A stretch of 64,000 nt of DNA from Prevotellaceae bacterium UBA4301 (GCA_002395775.1 DGUV01000056.1:121390-185389); one strand, 5' to 3'; positions 49,301 through 56,867 are shown, counted from the first letter of the stretch. Numbers and translations are program-made. The notes: generated from the sequence alone by a model not told the origin.

Positions 49301-49618
49301 CTTGAGTTGCGTGCTTCCGGTGCTCCATCCCATGCGTAAGTAATAGGCTTGCTTCCCGTCGGCAATCGTAGTGACAAGGCCGAAATTGTTGTCGGTGTAG
49401 CAACTCTTATTGACAAGCAGACGGGTTACTTCCGTGCCAGTCACCGTCCATCCTTTCGGGGCGTTGAGCGTATAGCCTCTAAGTCCATCGGCCGAATTGT
49501 TGACGGGCGAAAGCTGGCTTGCATCATCCTGTTCGAACGAGGGATTTTGCAGTTCAATGTCTTGTGCCGCTACTCTTCCGGCAGCAAACAGCAATGCGAT
49601 TAATAGCAGTTTCTTCAT
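46394..49618 (-). CDS. large secreted polysaccharide-lyase-like enzyme, family not assigned
   Basis: 1074 residues. Signal peptide MKKLLLIALLFAAGRVAA; a jelly-roll carbohydrate-binding-like domain at about 20-205 (begins LQNPSFEQ); a helical central domain at about 230-620 that looks like an alpha/alpha toroid, with candidate active-site stretches NHNLFHTSYQN and MGVEAHRVMM; and C-terminal beta-sandwiches (about 650-1000). This is the plan of toroid polysaccharide lyases of the PL8/heparinase kind, but I do not see the PL8 signature, so no family is claimed. The last ~45 residues (TYTVSGVRVADNDKLPRGLYI) match the C-terminal tail common in exported Prevotella proteins. Upstream lies a palindromic 22-bp repeat; downstream, dnaG is translationally coupled. 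Confidence 0.6.
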   Translation of the reverse strand: MKKLLLIALLFAAGRVAAQDIELQNPSFEQDDASQLSPVNNSADGLRGYTLNAPKGWTVTGTEVTRLLVNKSCYTDNNFGLVTTIADGKQAYYLRMGWSTGSTQLKQAVTLSKGTYELKVAHRSAFVNNAASTLSLVAGDASQAIAFDAGSQGIFTTRQWTESTLTFGVKQSKSVSLGVDISWQSGGSCVMLDKISLTKISDEYIEPQEPDEQDVESPTEGVITSKFVEEKEMMTDLLKMLARFSTYLVNDYQACTYPNSIGEACGCFRGESTMASNEAGVRTNADLSMICAFLVKYAKPAGISLPAGVTWNTIEDYAMKTLVFAYSTHKANKLKVCSGGDYWGSTSTSDRVWESSLWAMSVAYSAYFQWDKLSDTQKGYIYNLLKAECNYELNRSIPTGYNGDTKAEENGWEADVLAATLGLFPNDELASKWFERLREFAVNSYSHAKDAQNRQAIDPWYNQKSVANLYKGQNLYDDYTLQNHNLFHTSYQNVVMQELGEAALALQMFQRGQGFEEKWKTNALMHNNQEVMDSVLCWLALTDGELAMPNGNDWSLFLYDQITSYTTQACYQRDPNALMLENLAYKYIKARQMTTNDGSWLLRPDVQARRMGVEAHRVMMTYLMHLHNSTADLAPTDWEAFRSARSEAKILPCQNVVRAFTKDRFTTFSWSTGLKSYTGYIASNSVDKNKIIVPYRANNTGNFLGWYTVSDKKTDATPVISGNYDLKGDAYTMNGEIKTNEQMLDNRFVIYSSPGNAVVYLDFVRGLGSGTITGERGGLMAISVDEFTKTLRTLYYDDSRKQLDGSSLQQFQTNWLNIDNEIGFVSRSNKAMAFGDKSANNSIMTAKLYPSFSNESRTFSNGSTVDRRNIIYYSNISAKETARMEEELQLLVEALPNGWNGAIVPDPDGTCYLLLSHFYGATSATKLSDISCTLGAPVFESETTISNNRSSANFNATLNHSVAQVLKIFVQGDGIKARQDADNNEVAFLTADSDCQATVTIISDGKTNTNTVTLPKGKETRIYVENGEVTTGIKALKRNPFVASGTYTVSGVRVADNDKLPRGLYIQNGKKRIR

Positions 49619-49668
49619 ATACCTTTTCCTTCTTTATTGTCTTGTTTTTACACCCTTTCAGGATTGCT

Positions 49669-49756
49669 CAATCTTGTACTCCAGATTGCCCAACCTTAGC
49701 CTCAAGGTTCTATTATCTTGGCCCCCAGGTTGTCCAACCTTGGACACGAGGTTGTC
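49669..49756. repeat. four tandem palindromic 22-bp units
   Basis: Units start at 49669, 49691, 49713 and 49735. Each has the form CAACCTT...AGGTTG and is a palindrome in its own right (for example CAACCTTGGACACGAGGTTG). A decayed fifth copy may lie upstream (about 49647-49668). The array fills the gap between the Hsp15-like gene and the start of the secreted lyase-like gene, about 50 bp before its ATG. Confidence 0.82.
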
Positions 49757-49766
49757 CGCGTCCGGA

Positions 49767-50189
49767 CTAATCCTCAAGGTCGAACTCGAAGTCGCCAAAG
49801 TAATAGGGCGCATCTTCTTGGAATTCGTCCAGTTGGCGACGCTCCTTCTTTGTGGGGCGTCCTGTACCGCGGGCTCGGTCGATGAACCCGCTGATACGGC
49901 TCATCTCCAGCAACTCATACTGCTCAGGTGCAGTCACGTTCTCCAGTACCTCAGGTATGAGCTTGGCTCCCACGCGGTGCTCTATGGCCTGAAGAATGCG
50001 GAATGAGTAGGTGATGGGTGGTTTGCGCACATCCACCACGTCCCCCACCTTCACCATGCGTGACGGCTTCAGTTGCGTGCCTCCCATGCTTACTTGTCCG
50101 CGCTTGCAGGCGGCAGCGGCCAAGGTGCGTGTCTTGAAGATGCGAGCCGCCCACAGCCATTTGTCGATGCGTGCTTCGGTGTTGCTCAT
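49767..50189 (-). CDS. S4-domain RNA-binding protein, Hsp15 family
   Basis: 140 residues from the ATG at 50189 (MSNTEARIDKWLWAARIFKTRTLA). The S4 domain covers about 5-65. The family binds stalled 50S subunits carrying peptidyl-tRNA in E. coli; the same role is likely here. The C-terminus is acidic (DAPYYFGDFEFDLED). Translation starts at an ATGA overlap with the pepT stop, so it belongs to the pepT transcript. A longer frame extends upstream but lies inside pepT and is not used. Confidence 0.9.
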   Translation of the reverse strand: MSNTEARIDKWLWAARIFKTRTLAAAACKRGQVSMGGTQLKPSRMVKVGDVVDVRKPPITYSFRILQAIEHRVGAKLIPEVLENVTAPEQYELLEMSRISGFIDRARGTGRPTKKERRQLDEFQEDAPYYFGDFEFDLED

Positions 50190-51421
50190 AGGGCAGCCAG
50201 TTTGCAGATGTTCACCACTACTTCGGTGGCCTTCTCCATGCTTTGGATGGGCACGAATTCGTTTCTTCCGTGGAAATTGAGCCCACCCGCAAAGATGTTG
50301 GGGCAAGGTAGGCCGCGGAAACTCAGTTGAGCTCCGTCGGTTCCACCTCGGATGGGGATGACATGGCATACGCCACAGGCTTCCTCAATGGCTTTTCGGG
50401 CAATGTCGGTGATATGTGGTTTGTCCTCGAGTTTCTCAATCATGTTGTAGTATTGGTCACGGAGGTTCACACTGACTGTGCCCTCGCCATAGCGCTCGTT
50501 CAGGTAATTCACCACGGCCATAATGCCGCGCTTGCGTGCCTCGAACTTGCTGCGGTCATGGTCGCGTATGATGTAGCTGAGGGTGGCTTCCTCGACAGTG
50601 GCGTTCATCTGAGTCAAGTGGAAGAATCCTTCATACCCGTCTGTCGTCTCAGGCCGTTCATTGGCAGGCATGGCCATAACAAACTCATTGGCTACGAGAC
50701 ATGCATTGAGCATCTTGCCTTTGGCATAGCCGGGGTGGACGTTGCGCCCCTTGATGACAACCTTGGCCGAAGCTGCATTGAAATTCTCATACTCCAGCTC
50801 GCCCACTTCGCTTCCATCCATCGTGTAGGCCCATTGGCATCCAAACTTTTCCACGTCGAAGAGATGGGCTCCCATGCCAATCTCCTCGTCGGGGTTGAAT
50901 ACCACTCGCACTTTTCCGTGCTTCACTTCGGGGTGGGCTTGCAACCATTGCATGGCAGTTACTATTTCGGCAATGCCAGCCTTATCGTCGGCTCCCAGCA
51001 GGGTTGTGCCATCGGTAACGATGAGGTCCTCGCCCACATGGTCGCGCAGCTCGGGGAACTGGCTGACACGCGTGGTCACTTCATTGCTGAGGACGATGTC
51101 CTGGCCGTCGTAGTTACGGATGATGCGAGGGTGGATGTCCTTGCCCGAACAGTCGGGACTGGTGTCCATGTGGGCTATGAAGCCGATGGTGGGAATGTCC
51201 TTTTCGTCATTGGCAGGCAGGGTTGCATAGACGTAGCCGTGCTCGTCCATTTCCACATCCTGCAGCCCCATCTGCGACAGCTCGTCGCGCAGGGCCTCGG
51301 CCAGGGCCATTTGCTTTTGGGTACTGGGGCATTTGCCCTCGTTCTCTTCACTTGATTGGGTGTCGAAACCCACATATTTCAGGAATCTGGCAACCAGTTC
51401 CTCCGTAAACTGCTTTTCCAT
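50186..51421 (-). CDS. pepT: peptidase T (tripeptide aminopeptidase)
   Basis: 411-residue M20-family dizinc aminopeptidase that removes N-terminal residues from tripeptides in the cytoplasm. Metal and catalytic motifs: H84 and D86 in AHMDTSPD, the bridging Asp in LLGADDKAGIAE, and the DEEIGMGAH general-base/zinc glutamates, plus RGGTDGAQLSFRGLP near the C-terminus. The consensus promoter just upstream puts the -7 box 4 bp before the ATG, so the mRNA is predicted to be leaderless. It is followed with a 4-nt overlap by the Hsp15-like gene. Confidence 0.96.
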   Translation of the reverse strand: MEKQFTEELVARFLKYVGFDTQSSEENEGKCPSTQKQMALAEALRDELSQMGLQDVEMDEHGYVYATLPANDEKDIPTIGFIAHMDTSPDCSGKDIHPRIIRNYDGQDIVLSNEVTTRVSQFPELRDHVGEDLIVTDGTTLLGADDKAGIAEIVTAMQWLQAHPEVKHGKVRVVFNPDEEIGMGAHLFDVEKFGCQWAYTMDGSEVGELEYENFNAASAKVVIKGRNVHPGYAKGKMLNACLVANEFVMAMPANERPETTDGYEGFFHLTQMNATVEEATLSYIIRDHDRSKFEARKRGIMAVVNYLNERYGEGTVSVNLRDQYYNMIEKLEDKPHITDIARKAIEEACGVCHVIPIRGGTDGAQLSFRGLPCPNIFAGGLNFHGRNEFVPIQSMEKATEVVVNICKLAAL

Positions 51422-51425
51422 ATCG

Positions 51426-51457
51426 CAAAGGTATGAAGAAAAATGCAGATATGCAAA
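51426..51457 (-). promoter_or_regulatory. pepT promoter predicting a leaderless mRNA
   Basis: On the minus strand: TTTG (51454-51457), exact 20-nt spacer, TACCTTTG (51426-51433), then CGAT and the ATG at 51421. Transcription should begin within a few bases of the start codon. It lies in the 48-bp gap after pth. Confidence 0.85.
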
Positions 51458-51469
51458 AAAGGAGGAGGC

Positions 51470-52039
51470 CTATTTGCCGTTGTAGTGATTCATTGCAAAC
51501 GCCATGCCACTTAAGGCATAAGCCTTGATGGCCTCGGCGGCTTGCAGCTTGCGTTCGTTGATGATGGTTTCGTCTTCCGATGAAAAGCGTCCGAGCACAA
51601 AATCGACTTGCCCGCCACGTGGGAAGTTGTTGCCAATACCGAACTTTAATCGGTTGAATTGTTGAGTGCCAAGAACTTGGGCAATATGTTTCAAGCCATT
51701 GTGACCTCCGTCGGCTCCGCTTTGGCGCATGCGTATGGTGCCTACGGGCAAACTAAGGTCGTCGCATACCACAAGCAGACGTTCCAGAGGTATCTTCTCT
51801 TGTTCCATCCAGTAGCGAACGGCATTGCCGGAGAGATTCATGTATGTCGAGGGCTTGAGCAAGACCAACTCCTGATTCTTGACACGCATGTGTGCCACGA
51901 ACCCATAGCGACGGTCTTGAAAAACGATATTGGACGCACTGGCGCTGGCCAGTGCATCCAATATACGGAATCCAATGTTGTGGCGGGTACCTTCGTACTC
52001 TGGTCCGATGTTTCCCAACCCAACAATGAGGTGTTTCAT
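51470..52039 (-). CDS. pth: peptidyl-tRNA hydrolase
   Basis: Releases tRNA from peptidyl-tRNA that drops off ribosomes. 189 residues from the ATG at 52039 (MKHLIVGLGNIGPEYEGTRHNIGF), the normal family start and length; GGAG-rich sequence lies upstream. An ATG at 52090 would add 17 residues (MFTILRRIFGKQEKENN) and cannot be ruled out. Catalytic residues are visible: N (GLGNIG), H in TRHNIGF and D in VCDDLSLPVG. It sits directly after rplY and is probably co-transcribed with it. Confidence 0.95.
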   Translation of the reverse strand: MKHLIVGLGNIGPEYEGTRHNIGFRILDALASASASNIVFQDRRYGFVAHMRVKNQELVLLKPSTYMNLSGNAVRYWMEQEKIPLERLLVVCDDLSLPVGTIRMRQSGADGGHNGLKHIAQVLGTQQFNRLKFGIGNNFPRGGQVDFVLGRFSSEDETIINERKLQAAEAIKAYALSGMAFAMNHYNGK

Positions 52040-52094
52040 GTTGTTCTCCTTCTCCTGTTTGCCGAAGATGCGGCGTAGGATTGTGAACATTGCG

Positions 52095-52691
52095 TTACTC
52101 AGCAGCCTTAGCAGCAGCCGACATAGCAGAACGGGTCATCTTAACCTGGCAAACGACAACGCTTGCGGGAGTTACCATCTCCAGACCCTCGAACTGAAGT
52201 TCGCCAGCCTTGATGGTCTTGCCCAGACCCAGAGAGGTCACGTCGATGTCCAGACGCTCAGGAATCTGAGTGTAGGGAGCACGAACCTTCAGCTTGCGCA
52301 CGTTGGCAGCCAGTTTACCACCGGCCTTCACACCCTCGGCCAAACCATTGAGCTTGATGGGTACCTCCATGACAATGGGCTTCTCGGGAGTAACCTCATA
52401 GAAGTCAACATGCAGGAGCTGGTCGGTCACAGGATGGAACTGCAGTTCACGCATAACGGCGGTGTAGGACTTGCCGTCGATGTCGAGGTTCACGCTGTAA
52501 ATCTCAGGTGTGTAAACCAAATTGCGCAGGCCAGCTGCAGGAACGCAGAAACTCAGGGCTTCGGGCAGGCCGTTCTCGCCACGCTTCTCGCCATAGAGGT
52601 TGCAGGGTACGCCACCCTCCTTGCGGAGCATCTTTGTTGCCTTCTTGCCAGTCTCGGTACGTACGGTACCTTTGATGTCAATACTTTTCAT
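52095..52691 (-). CDS. rplY: 50S ribosomal protein L25 / general stress protein Ctc
   Basis: 198 residues, the long Ctc-type L25 with an N-terminal 5S-rRNA-binding domain (MKSIDIKGTVRTETGKKATK) and the C-terminal TL5 domain (about 95-185), ending in an alanine-rich tail. It binds 5S rRNA in the large subunit. It is first in an rplY-pth unit, with a consensus promoter 89 bp upstream. Codon usage is strongly biased, as expected for a ribosomal protein. Confidence 0.95.
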   Translation of the reverse strand: MKSIDIKGTVRTETGKKATKMLRKEGGVPCNLYGEKRGENGLPEALSFCVPAAGLRNLVYTPEIYSVNLDIDGKSYTAVMRELQFHPVTDQLLHVDFYEVTPEKPIVMEVPIKLNGLAEGVKAGGKLAANVRKLKVRAPYTQIPERLDIDVTSLGLGKTIKAGELQFEGLEMVTPASVVVCQVKMTRSAMSAAAKAAE

Positions 52692-52779
52692 TTTGTTTTT
52701 GTTTTTGTGTTACTATAAATTAAGTTTCTCATGCTTAATTCGCCATCACACCAGAGGAGATGTGCTCCAAAAGCGGCTG

Positions 52780-52810
52780 CAAAAGTACAATAAATAATCC
52801 AAAGGACAAA
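52780..52810 (-). promoter_or_regulatory. rplY promoter
   Basis: On the minus strand: TTTG (52807-52810), 19-nt spacer, TACTTTTG (52780-52787). It predicts an 80-85-nt leader containing a small GGAG-CACAT-CTCC hairpin, a possible site for regulation. Confidence 0.82.
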
Positions 52811-52850
52811 ATCCATCAGTTAAAAATTGCTATCTCCTACTCAAAATCGT

Positions 52851-53180
52851 TTAGAATTCCACGTCGATGTGGATGTCAGTATCATCTTGTACTGGACGGG
52901 GTTCGGCTTTCCCTTGAGCTTCTTCGATGTAGTCCACTGCCTCCTGAAAGGCTTGTTTGAACTTTTCGAAGTCCTCGCGGTAGAGAAATACCTTGTGCTT
53001 CTCAAACGTGACGTTGGGGTTTTCGAAACTGTCGCCGCTCACCACCTTCTTGCTTTCGGTGATGGCCAGGTAGAACTCATCTTTCCTGTTGCGCTTGACA
53101 TCGACATAGTAGATGCGCTTGCCGGCCTTGATGGTGCGGGAGAAGACAATCTCTTTCTCCTTGCTGCTGAATTCTTCCAT
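52851..53180 (-). CDS. DUF3276 / PUR-alpha-like nucleic-acid-binding protein
   Basis: 109 residues. It matches the DUF3276 family, small Bacteroidota and spirochaete proteins with a PUR-repeat fold that bind single-stranded nucleic acid. Core: EIVFSRTIKAGKRIYYVDVKRNRKDEFYLAITESK (split between two strands), then HKVFLYREDFEKFKQAFQEA. The tail is acidic. It is a single-gene unit with a TAACTTTG -7 box on the minus strand (53222-53229), divergent from nusB. Confidence 0.9.
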   Translation of the reverse strand: MEEFSSKEKEIVFSRTIKAGKRIYYVDVKRNRKDEFYLAITESKKVVSGDSFENPNVTFEKHKVFLYREDFEKFKQAFQEAVDYIEEAQGKAEPRPVQDDTDIHIDVEF

Positions 53181-53221
53181 ATTACGGATGGTTAATTGGT
53201 TGATTATTACGAATTTCGGGG

Positions 53222-53303
53222 CAAAGTTACAAAAAAAGATTAAAGAAAAAAGATTAAAGATAGAAAATGTGGATAAAAAGTTAAAAAAAATGTTGTACCT
53301 TTG
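53222..53303. promoter_or_regulatory. divergent -7 boxes for DUF3276 and nusB
   Basis: TAACTTTG on the minus strand (53222-53229) faces DUF3276; TACCTTTG on the plus strand (53296-53303) faces nusB, 32 bp before its ATG. Clear TTTG -33 boxes are missing for both, and the sequence between is a run of AAAGATTAAAGA-type repeats. Confidence 0.6.
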
Positions 53304-53335
53304 TAGCGCGAATCACAACAAGTATTCTTTGAAAT

Positions 53336-54265
53336 ATGATAAACAGGGAACTTATTCGTCTCAAGGCTGTGCAGCTGGCATATGCTTGCTGCGAGGATGA
53401 GGATAGGACACTGGAGAGCGCCGAGAAGGAGTTTCTCTATAGTTTGGACAAGGCTTACGAGCTCTATCAGAACCTGCTTGCACTGATGGTAAACATCAAT
53501 CATGTGGCTACGCGTATCGTGGAGATGCAGCAAAGCAAGGCACGCAGGCTTGGTGAGCGGGAAGCCATTTCAACCAAGTTCATAAACAATCGCTTCATTG
53601 CCCAGTTGAGGGAGAATGAGCAGCTGCAGGCCTTCGTGGATAAGAATGGCTCGTTTTGGACTGACGAAGACGACATGCTTCGTCAGTTCTACTATCGCAT
53701 CACCGAACAAGACTACTATCAGGAATACATGCAGAACGGCGACTCGTCCTACGACGAGGACCGTGAGTTGTGGCGTAAGATTTATCGCAACATCATTTGC
53801 AACAACGAGGAGTTGGACGATATCCTGGAGGATCACAGTCTTTACTGGAACGATGACAAAACCATCATCGACACATTTGTGTTAAAGACTATCCGTCGAT
53901 TTGAGGAAGCTAACGGGGCCAAGCAACCCATGTTGCCAGAGTTCCGCGAAGAGGAAGACCGTGAGTTTGCCCTAATGCTTTTCCGTACTGCATTGTCAAA
54001 TCAAGATTACTTCCGTCAGTTGATTCGCGACCACACCCTCAATTGGGAGCTTGAGCGTATTGCTGTGATGGACTTGGTCATTTTGCAGGTGGCGCTGGCT
54101 GAAATAACCTCATTCCCTGGCATACCTCTGAATGTGAGCATCAATGAATATGTCGAGATAGCCAAACTCTACAGCACTCCCCGCAGTGCCAGCTATGTCA
54201 ACGGCATGCTCGACTCCATTGGTAAACAACTCATCAAGGAGGGTCTGATTGAAAAAGAGGCCTAA
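53336..54265 (+). CDS. nusB: transcription antitermination factor NusB
   Basis: 309 residues, about twice the length of E. coli NusB, because Bacteroidota NusB carries an N-terminal extension. The NusB fold is in the C-terminal half (about 175-305: DREFALMLFRTALSNQDYFRQLI, LERIAVMDLVILQVALAEI, PLNVSINEYVEIAKLYSTPRSASYVNGMLDSI). It binds boxA RNA with NusE for rRNA antitermination. It heads a plus-strand run with yajC, the YbbR gene and coaE. Confidence 0.94.
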   Translation: MINRELIRLKAVQLAYACCEDEDRTLESAEKEFLYSLDKAYELYQNLLALMVNINHVATRIVEMQQSKARRLGEREAISTKFINNRFIAQLRENEQLQAFVDKNGSFWTDEDDMLRQFYYRITEQDYYQEYMQNGDSSYDEDRELWRKIYRNIICNNEELDDILEDHSLYWNDDKTIIDTFVLKTIRRFEEANGAKQPMLPEFREEEDREFALMLFRTALSNQDYFRQLIRDHTLNWELERIAVMDLVILQVALAEITSFPGIPLNVSINEYVEIAKLYSTPRSASYVNGMLDSIGKQLIKEGLIEKEA

Positions 54266-54300
54266 CCATTTCTTTGTGTCATTAATACATTATATATAAT

Positions 54301-54615
54301 ATGTTAAGTTTTATCTTACTTCAGGCAGGCCAGCCACAAGGTGGTGGCATGTCATTCATCATCATGATGGTTGTCATCTTTGCCATCATGTGGTTTTTCA
54401 TGATTCGTCCGCAGCAGAAGAAACAGAAGGAGATTCAGAACTTCCGCAACGCCATTACCGTGGGCACTCAGGTCGTTACTGCCGGAGGGCTTTATGGTGT
54501 GGTAAAGAGCATCGACGAGTCGGACAACACCCTGATGGTGGAGATTGCCCGCGATGTGCGTGTTAAGGTGGACCGCAATAGTGTCTATGCCACCGCTCCC
54601 GTTGCCCAAGGCTAA
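54301..54615 (+). CDS. yajC: Sec translocon auxiliary protein YajC
   Basis: 104 residues: one N-terminal transmembrane helix (about 18-36, MSFIIMMVVIFAIMWFFMI) followed by the hallmark RPQQKKQKEIQNFRNAI and a small cytoplasmic beta domain (VGTQVVTAGGLYGVVKSID). It associates with SecDF-YidC at the inner membrane. It lies between nusB and the YbbR-domain gene. Confidence 0.95.
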   Translation: MLSFILLQAGQPQGGGMSFIIMMVVIFAIMWFFMIRPQQKKQKEIQNFRNAITVGTQVVTAGGLYGVVKSIDESDNTLMVEIARDVRVKVDRNSVYATAPVAQG

Positions 54616-54641
54616 TCTGTTGGAATTCCTATCAGACTGAG

Positions 54642-55649
54642 GTGGGCAATATTAATCCTCTTCGTTGGCTGCGGCAGGCAGCAGACTTCCTATCGGGACA
54701 TTGGAGTCGCGATTTTGGTGTCTTTCTCTTCTTCCTTGCCGTTTCAGCAGGCTTCTGGTTGTTACAGACGCTTGACGAGACCTACGAAAGGGAGATGACT
54801 GTACCATTGTGTTTGACTGATGTTCCCCACGATGTGGTCATCATCAGTCCCTTGCCTGCTCAGTTGAAGGTGACGGTTCGCGATAAGGGTACTACTTTGG
54901 CAAGATACTGGAGGCACAGGAGCGACACATTGTTCCTTTCCTATCGCGATTATGCTGGAAACCGAACCCAGGGACGCGCCATCATTCCTCGTACGGATGT
55001 GGTGGAAGCTCTGCAGCAACGGTTGCATGGGAGCACTAAGATTCAGGCGATGAGCCCCGATACTTTGGAGTTCTATTATAACCATGGTCTCCATGCTACC
55101 ATACCAGTGGTCGTAGAAGGGAAGGTTGATACGGACAGCCACTACTACCTGCTCAATCTTTCTACCAATCCTTCCGAAGTGCAGGTCTATGCTACAGCTG
55201 ACATACTCGATACGCTCAGCTACATAGCCACGCGGCCGGTCAACCTGACCAATTTGAAGGAAAATACCACTATAGATGTGGCGCTTGCTCCTATTCGCGG
55301 AACGAAGATTGAACCTCAAAACGTGTCGTTGACTGCAACGGTAGATGTCTATATGGAACAGAGCATAGAGGTGCCTGTAATCTCGCTTAATTTCCCAGGC
55401 GATTTGCAGTTACGCACCTTCCCTTCGTCCGTGAAGGTTATCTATACGGTTGGTTATACGTGCAGTCGTGAAATCACGCGTGACAAGTTCGTTTGTCTTG
55501 TAACCTATGAGGAGATTCTTGACTTACAGAAACGTGGCATCAACAAGATTCCTGTTAAGCTCAAAAGTATTCCTGATGGCGTTTCAAATGTGCGCATCGA
55601 GCCCCAGCAAGTTGATTATCTTTTAGAGTCAGTCGCAGAAGACGAATGA
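54642..55649 (+). CDS. YbbR-like domain protein
   Basis: 335 residues from a GTG at 54642; no suitable ATG is near. One N-terminal transmembrane helix (about 22-42) is followed by an extracytoplasmic region with two or three YbbR-type beta repeats (about 48-325). YbbR/CdaR proteins regulate diadenylate cyclase in Firmicutes, but no cdaA gene is here, so function is open. In Bacteroidota it commonly sits between yajC and coaE, as here. It overlaps coaE by 4 nt. Confidence 0.88.
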   Translation: MGNINPLRWLRQAADFLSGHWSRDFGVFLFFLAVSAGFWLLQTLDETYEREMTVPLCLTDVPHDVVIISPLPAQLKVTVRDKGTTLARYWRHRSDTLFLSYRDYAGNRTQGRAIIPRTDVVEALQQRLHGSTKIQAMSPDTLEFYYNHGLHATIPVVVEGKVDTDSHYYLLNLSTNPSEVQVYATADILDTLSYIATRPVNLTNLKENTTIDVALAPIRGTKIEPQNVSLTATVDVYMEQSIEVPVISLNFPGDLQLRTFPSSVKVIYTVGYTCSREITRDKFVCLVTYEEILDLQKRGINKIPVKLKSIPDGVSNVRIEPQQVDYLLESVAEDE

Positions 55650-56242
55650 TTAGCCTTGGTATTACAGGAGGTATAGGTAGCGGAAAGTCTTTCGTTAGCC
55701 GCTTGCTTGAGGAGAAATACGCGATTCCTGTTTATAATTGCGACATTCGTGCGCGCATTATTACCCAATGTGATACTAATGTCAAGGAACAACTTACAGC
55801 ACTTATGCCTCACCTCTATGATGAAGAGAATGTTCTGGACAAGAATCGTCTTGCTCAGTACCTCTTTGCCAGCGTGGCCAATGCCCGACGGGTGAACAAC
55901 ATCATTCATCCTGTTGTCCGAGCTGATTTGCGCCACTGGATTGTTGACCATAGTGATGCGCTCATAGTGGCAGTTGAGAGTGCTATTCTTTACGAAAGCG
56001 GGTTTCATACCGAAGTTGATCGTGTACTCTTTGTCGATGCCCCACTTGAGATTCGCCTCCAGCGTGTTGAGGCCCGTGACGGTCTTTCGCCTGACGAGGT
56101 GATTCGTCGTATGAAGAGTCAGCGTCCCGATGTTGCGCGCGGTCGTGCTGACTTTTACATCATGAACGATGGTAGGTCCGACCTCATTTCTCAGTTACGG
56201 GAGACCTTAGAAACATTAAATCCTAAAATCATTAAATCTTAA
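55646..56242 (+). CDS. coaE: dephospho-CoA kinase
   Basis: Last step of coenzyme A synthesis. 198 residues with P-loop TGGIGSGKS (7-15), the NNIIHPVVRADLRHWI lid region and VDAPLEIRLQRVEARDG. The ATG overlaps the YbbR stop (ATGA). The next gene, DUF5606, follows after an 11-bp gap. Confidence 0.96.
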   Translation: MISLGITGGIGSGKSFVSRLLEEKYAIPVYNCDIRARIITQCDTNVKEQLTALMPHLYDEENVLDKNRLAQYLFASVANARRVNNIIHPVVRADLRHWIVDHSDALIVAVESAILYESGFHTEVDRVLFVDAPLEIRLQRVEARDGLSPDEVIRRMKSQRPDVARGRADFYIMNDGRSDLISQLRETLETLNPKIIKS

Positions 56243-56253
56243 ATATAGTTATT

Positions 56254-56694
56254 ATGCTCAAGACCATTCTCGCCATCTCTGGCAAACCCGGGCTTTATCG
56301 CCTTGTCTCGCGAGGCAACCGAAGCCTTATTGTGGAAACACTTGATGAAACCCACAAGCGTCAGCCCGCTTTTGGCACTGATCGCATCATTTCGTTAGCA
56401 GACATAGCCATGTATACCGACGAGGAAGAAGTTCCCCTGCGTCAGGTGCTTAACAACATCAAGGCAAAGGAAGAAGGAAAACAGGTTTCCTCTATAGACC
56501 TGAAGAGTGCCTCGAAGGAACAGCTCTTCGATTTCATGGGTGAGGTTTTGCCTTCATTTGACCGTGACCGCGTCCACGCATCTGATGTGAAGAAACTCAT
56601 TCAATGGTACAACATCCTGATTCAGAACGATATCACCGACTTTGACGAAGACCTGCAGGAAACTCCAGGCGACAATGTCGATGATCGGAAGTAA
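56254..56694 (+). CDS. DUF5606 protein
   Basis: 146 residues. It matches DUF5606, a Bacteroidota-only family of unknown function: MLKTILAISGKPGLYRLVSRGNRSLIVETL at the N-terminus looks like a small SH3/KOW-like beta barrel, followed by a helical half (LRQVLNNIKAKEEGKQVSSIDLKSA). No signal or membrane segment, so cytoplasmic. Last gene of the nusB-yajC-ybbR-coaE run; a terminator follows. Confidence 0.88.
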   Translation: MLKTILAISGKPGLYRLVSRGNRSLIVETLDETHKRQPAFGTDRIISLADIAMYTDEEEVPLRQVLNNIKAKEEGKQVSSIDLKSASKEQLFDFMGEVLPSFDRDRVHASDVKKLIQWYNILIQNDITDFDEDLQETPGDNVDDRK

Positions 56695-56722
56695 GCAAAT
56701 ATTACTGCGTTGTTATAAAAAG

Positions 56723-56757
56723 GGAGGCTGATTTTGATGTATCAGCCTCCTCTTTTG
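56723..56757 (+). terminator. Rho-independent terminator after DUF5606
   Basis: GGAGGCTGAT (56723-56732) pairs with ATCAGCCTCC (56741-56750), followed by TCTTTTG. 28 bp after the DUF5606 stop. Confidence 0.9.
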
Positions 56758-56798
56758 TAGCATGAAACATACAGACAAGCGAAAGAAACGTGAGAAAT

Positions 56799-56828
56799 TT
56801 TGTGGGTTAAAAATTCGTTCTAAATTTG
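56799..56828 (+). promoter_or_regulatory. promoter of the xylanase-esterase gene
   Basis: TTTG (56799-56802), 18-nt spacer, TAAATTTG (56821-56828): close to consensus, with a slightly short spacer. It predicts a leader of about 35 nt before the ATG at 56868. It sits after a terminator, so the gene is an independent unit. Confidence 0.75.
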
Positions 56829-56867
56829 CAACATGAATTGTTGTGAAACCTTAAAAAGTTGAATGTT

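Noticed and set aside
46394..49618. PL8 hyaluronate/chondroitin lyase
   Set aside because: The overall size and toroid-plus-sandwich plan fit, but the conserved PL8 catalytic stretch around the NWW/EIG motif is not visible, so the family was left open.
50327..51355. A 342-codon open frame antisense to pepT
   Set aside because: It lacks any recognisable motif; the opposite strand has all peptidase T metal-site motifs.
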